Assembly: GCA_024704765.1 (NCBI GenBank)
Contig: JAKMXF010000033.1
Location: forward strand, 892,847-956,846
DNA from: Oopsacas minuta
Taxonomy: Eukaryota; Porifera; Hexactinellida; Lyssacinosida; Leucopsacidae
Direction: 5' to 3'
DNA: 64,000 nucleotides
Positions within the stretch are counted from its first letter, which is position 1. The number at the start of each line of letters is the position of its first letter. The translations under genes were made by a program, and so were the position numbers. Of the stretch, positions 62,341-64,000 are shown piece by piece. The notes under the pieces are model-generated. The model had not been told where the DNA came from, searched no databases, and saw nothing but the letters and a program-made list of their open reading frames with translations.

Positions 62341-63632
62341 ATTTCAAAAATTGCTATGTCATGCACTGAGGCGGCGCGAGGTTGGGGCCAGGTGCCCCAC
62401 CTCATTAATATTAATTTAAGTACACCACAGTTTAATTACCTATTGACTGGCTAGCGGCGCCACTGGTCATGAAGCAGTCATTCTGGCCTTTGGAGGCCGC
62501 AATACGTAGCGTTACTATGGTTTTGCTAGGTCGTCCTTTTTTCAAAGTGAGAGAGCTTCACCCTCTCAGTTGATGGAAATTGCTTCCCAAGTCAAAATCA
62601 AAAAGTAACTCCGTACTTCCTATACTTATAGCAAATTCATTCGAAAAAATCCTGGTTGATTAAAAATTCGAAAAGCGTTCATTGAAATTCACCCATTTTG
62701 AAATTAGAAACTAAAATTTAGCCATTTATAATTGTTTGAATTTTTGACGTAAAATGATAGTTAGGTGTGAAAATTAATTCAAATTAAATACAACAGACAG
62801 TATTCTAATGTTAAAAACTGGGAAAAATTTACAGGTTTTTGAAAATTCATTCTTTCAATGAGCCCAATTTCAGTAACAAATAACAACAATACATTTCTGA
62901 TAAAATTCTAAGACAATGAAAATAAATTTTGACAATTTCTCAAGTAGTCCATGGTTTCGAGTAGTAGTAAGGCCTTATATACGAAAGTCACAACCATACA
63001 CATACTTTTATCAGGTCAATTGAGGCATTTATTAGTAGTATTGATGTAGGTACAACATACAATTTTAGAATTAGATAATTCATGTTTTTAGCAGACCATA
63101 AAACATACCTATGAAAGTATAAAATATTTTTAGTGTACTATAATATTTGATCTCAAATTTTATAAGACTAACCTCAATTTGGACGGTGACATATATACGT
63201 ACTTGTATATATGTACAAGGCCGGACCAAATCACAGAAATATTAAGTCCTGGCGGAAAGAATCGGCCTGAATTATTAATATTTCGTGGTAGGTCATAGGG
63301 TGATGCTTCGATATTCCATCTTCAATGCTTGTGGAGATCTTCATATGCCTAATGAGAGTTGTTAAGTGAAAATGATTTGTAGTGATTTAATTATACTATA
63401 TTACGACGTATTAATTGTTTGTGTCGTTACACTTTTGTCTGGCTTTATTTACTTTACTTAAATTCTAGCGATGTGGAGGGTTGATTGTAACCTTGTAAGC
63501 TCCTGAGTTGAGATAGCTGTAACAAAAATCTGTTCCCAATTTAGAGGTTACAACAGAATAGTTTAATATTCAGTTCAACCGATTATTTAGCTAATTGTTG
63601 ATATTCAGGATTCACAATCGAAATCGAATATT
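62341..63632. other. Intergenic, nothing recognised beyond repeat scraps
   Basis: A possible hAT-type fragment (GAGGCGGCGCGAGGTTGGGG to TAGCGGCGCCACTGG) lies at about 62370-62467. The rest is AT-rich without a gene. Confidence 0.35.
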
Positions 63633-63714
63633 ATCAGTATCAGTATCAGTATCAGTATCAGTATTAGTATTAGTATTAGTATTAGTATTAGTATTAGTAT
63701 TAGTATCAGTATTA
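63633..63714. repeat. 6-bp microsatellite (T[C/T]AGTA)n
   Basis: About 13-14 tandem hexamers: TCAGTA units first, then TTAGTA. The 97-codon open frame through it is a repeat artefact. Confidence 0.9.
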
Positions 63715-64000
63715 GATATGCATATATGGCAGTTATTTACGAATACTGAAATCCGGTTCGACGGTTACACCCATGATCATAGTCAATATATGTACTATTT
63801 TCATATATTAGATTTTATGTCTCAGTCGTCAGGTTTAGAACATTTCCATTCAAGATACGTACACCGTGTATTGAGACCTGTTGTATGATATTTTGAGGCA
63901 CTGTATTATAGTACCATGGATATTCAATATCTATAATATTTTGAGGCAGTTGGAATCCATAGAAATTTGTGCGATTAATTTAGTTCCAGTTTGACTTGAT

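Noticed and set aside
63595-63888. 97-codon open frame with SVSVSVLVLVLV, and the idea of a telomere-like TTAGTA array
   Set aside because: The frame is a hexamer microsatellite. TTAGTA is not a known animal telomere unit, and it is short, internal and mixed with TCAGTA.
1-64000. CRISPR arrays, bacterial operons, rRNA or tRNA genes
   Set aside because: The window is eukaryotic nuclear DNA. The tandem repeats are micro/minisatellites without unique spacers, and no RNA gene could be supported.

Overview
The window looks like nuclear DNA of an early-branching animal. Filamin, TRAF-like, CatSper-auxiliary, HNK-1-type sulfotransferase and SCAF4/8 homologues point to a metazoan. The AT-rich sequence, very few introns, a tandem cluster of TRAF-like genes and an orphan tyrosine-motif receptor would suit a sponge, possibly a glass sponge. 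The taxon is an inference; no rRNA or mitochondrial marker is present.

Layout. 0-7 kb (plus strand): the 3' end of a filamin gene, then two intact tandem TRAF-like genes. 7.6-11.7 kb: two broken TRAF-like relics with a complete Transib (RAG1-family) transposon between them. 12.5-13.3 kb: a C9orf78/TLS1 splicing-factor homologue. 14.5-17.6 kb: a TIR-bounded but broken Tigger/pogo element and a FLYWCH/MULE relic. 18-30.4 kb (all minus): HIBCH (two exons), cyclophilin A, QDPR, CEP19, DHRS7-like, an HNK-1-family sulfotransferase and DCAKD. 30.4-33.7 kb: micro/minisatellites and MITEs. 33.7-37.7 kb: a single-exon SCAF4/8 gene. 41-44 kb: an orphan membrane receptor with PI3K-type tyrosine motifs, and CCDC115. 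44-57.4 kb: a repeat-dominated block with three copies of an ~800-bp repeat (two forming a large inverted repeat), an integrase relic and a BED-hAT relic. 57.4-62 kb: a CatSper delta/epsilon-like subunit and a TEDC1-like gene.

The strongest unusual finding is the Transib element at 8150-11261. It encodes an uninterrupted RAG1-core-like transposase carrying the DDE residues and the C-x2-C / H-x4-H zinc ligands. Its ends begin with CACAGTG, identical to the consensus V(D)J recombination-signal heptamer, and it is flanked by a perfect 5-bp GGATG duplication. The second conserved block lies 18 bp from the heptamer at one end and 9 bp at the other, which recalls the spacer asymmetry of recombination signals.

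The host genes do not form one pathway. Three of them (CEP19, the CatSper subunit and the TEDC1-like gene) share a cilium/centriole/sperm theme. All 13 recognisable host genes from 12.5 kb to the window end are on the minus strand, and only HIBCH has an intron I can demonstrate. The intergenic DNA is dominated by DNA-transposon debris: Tigger, hAT, MULE, Helitron-like and many MITEs.
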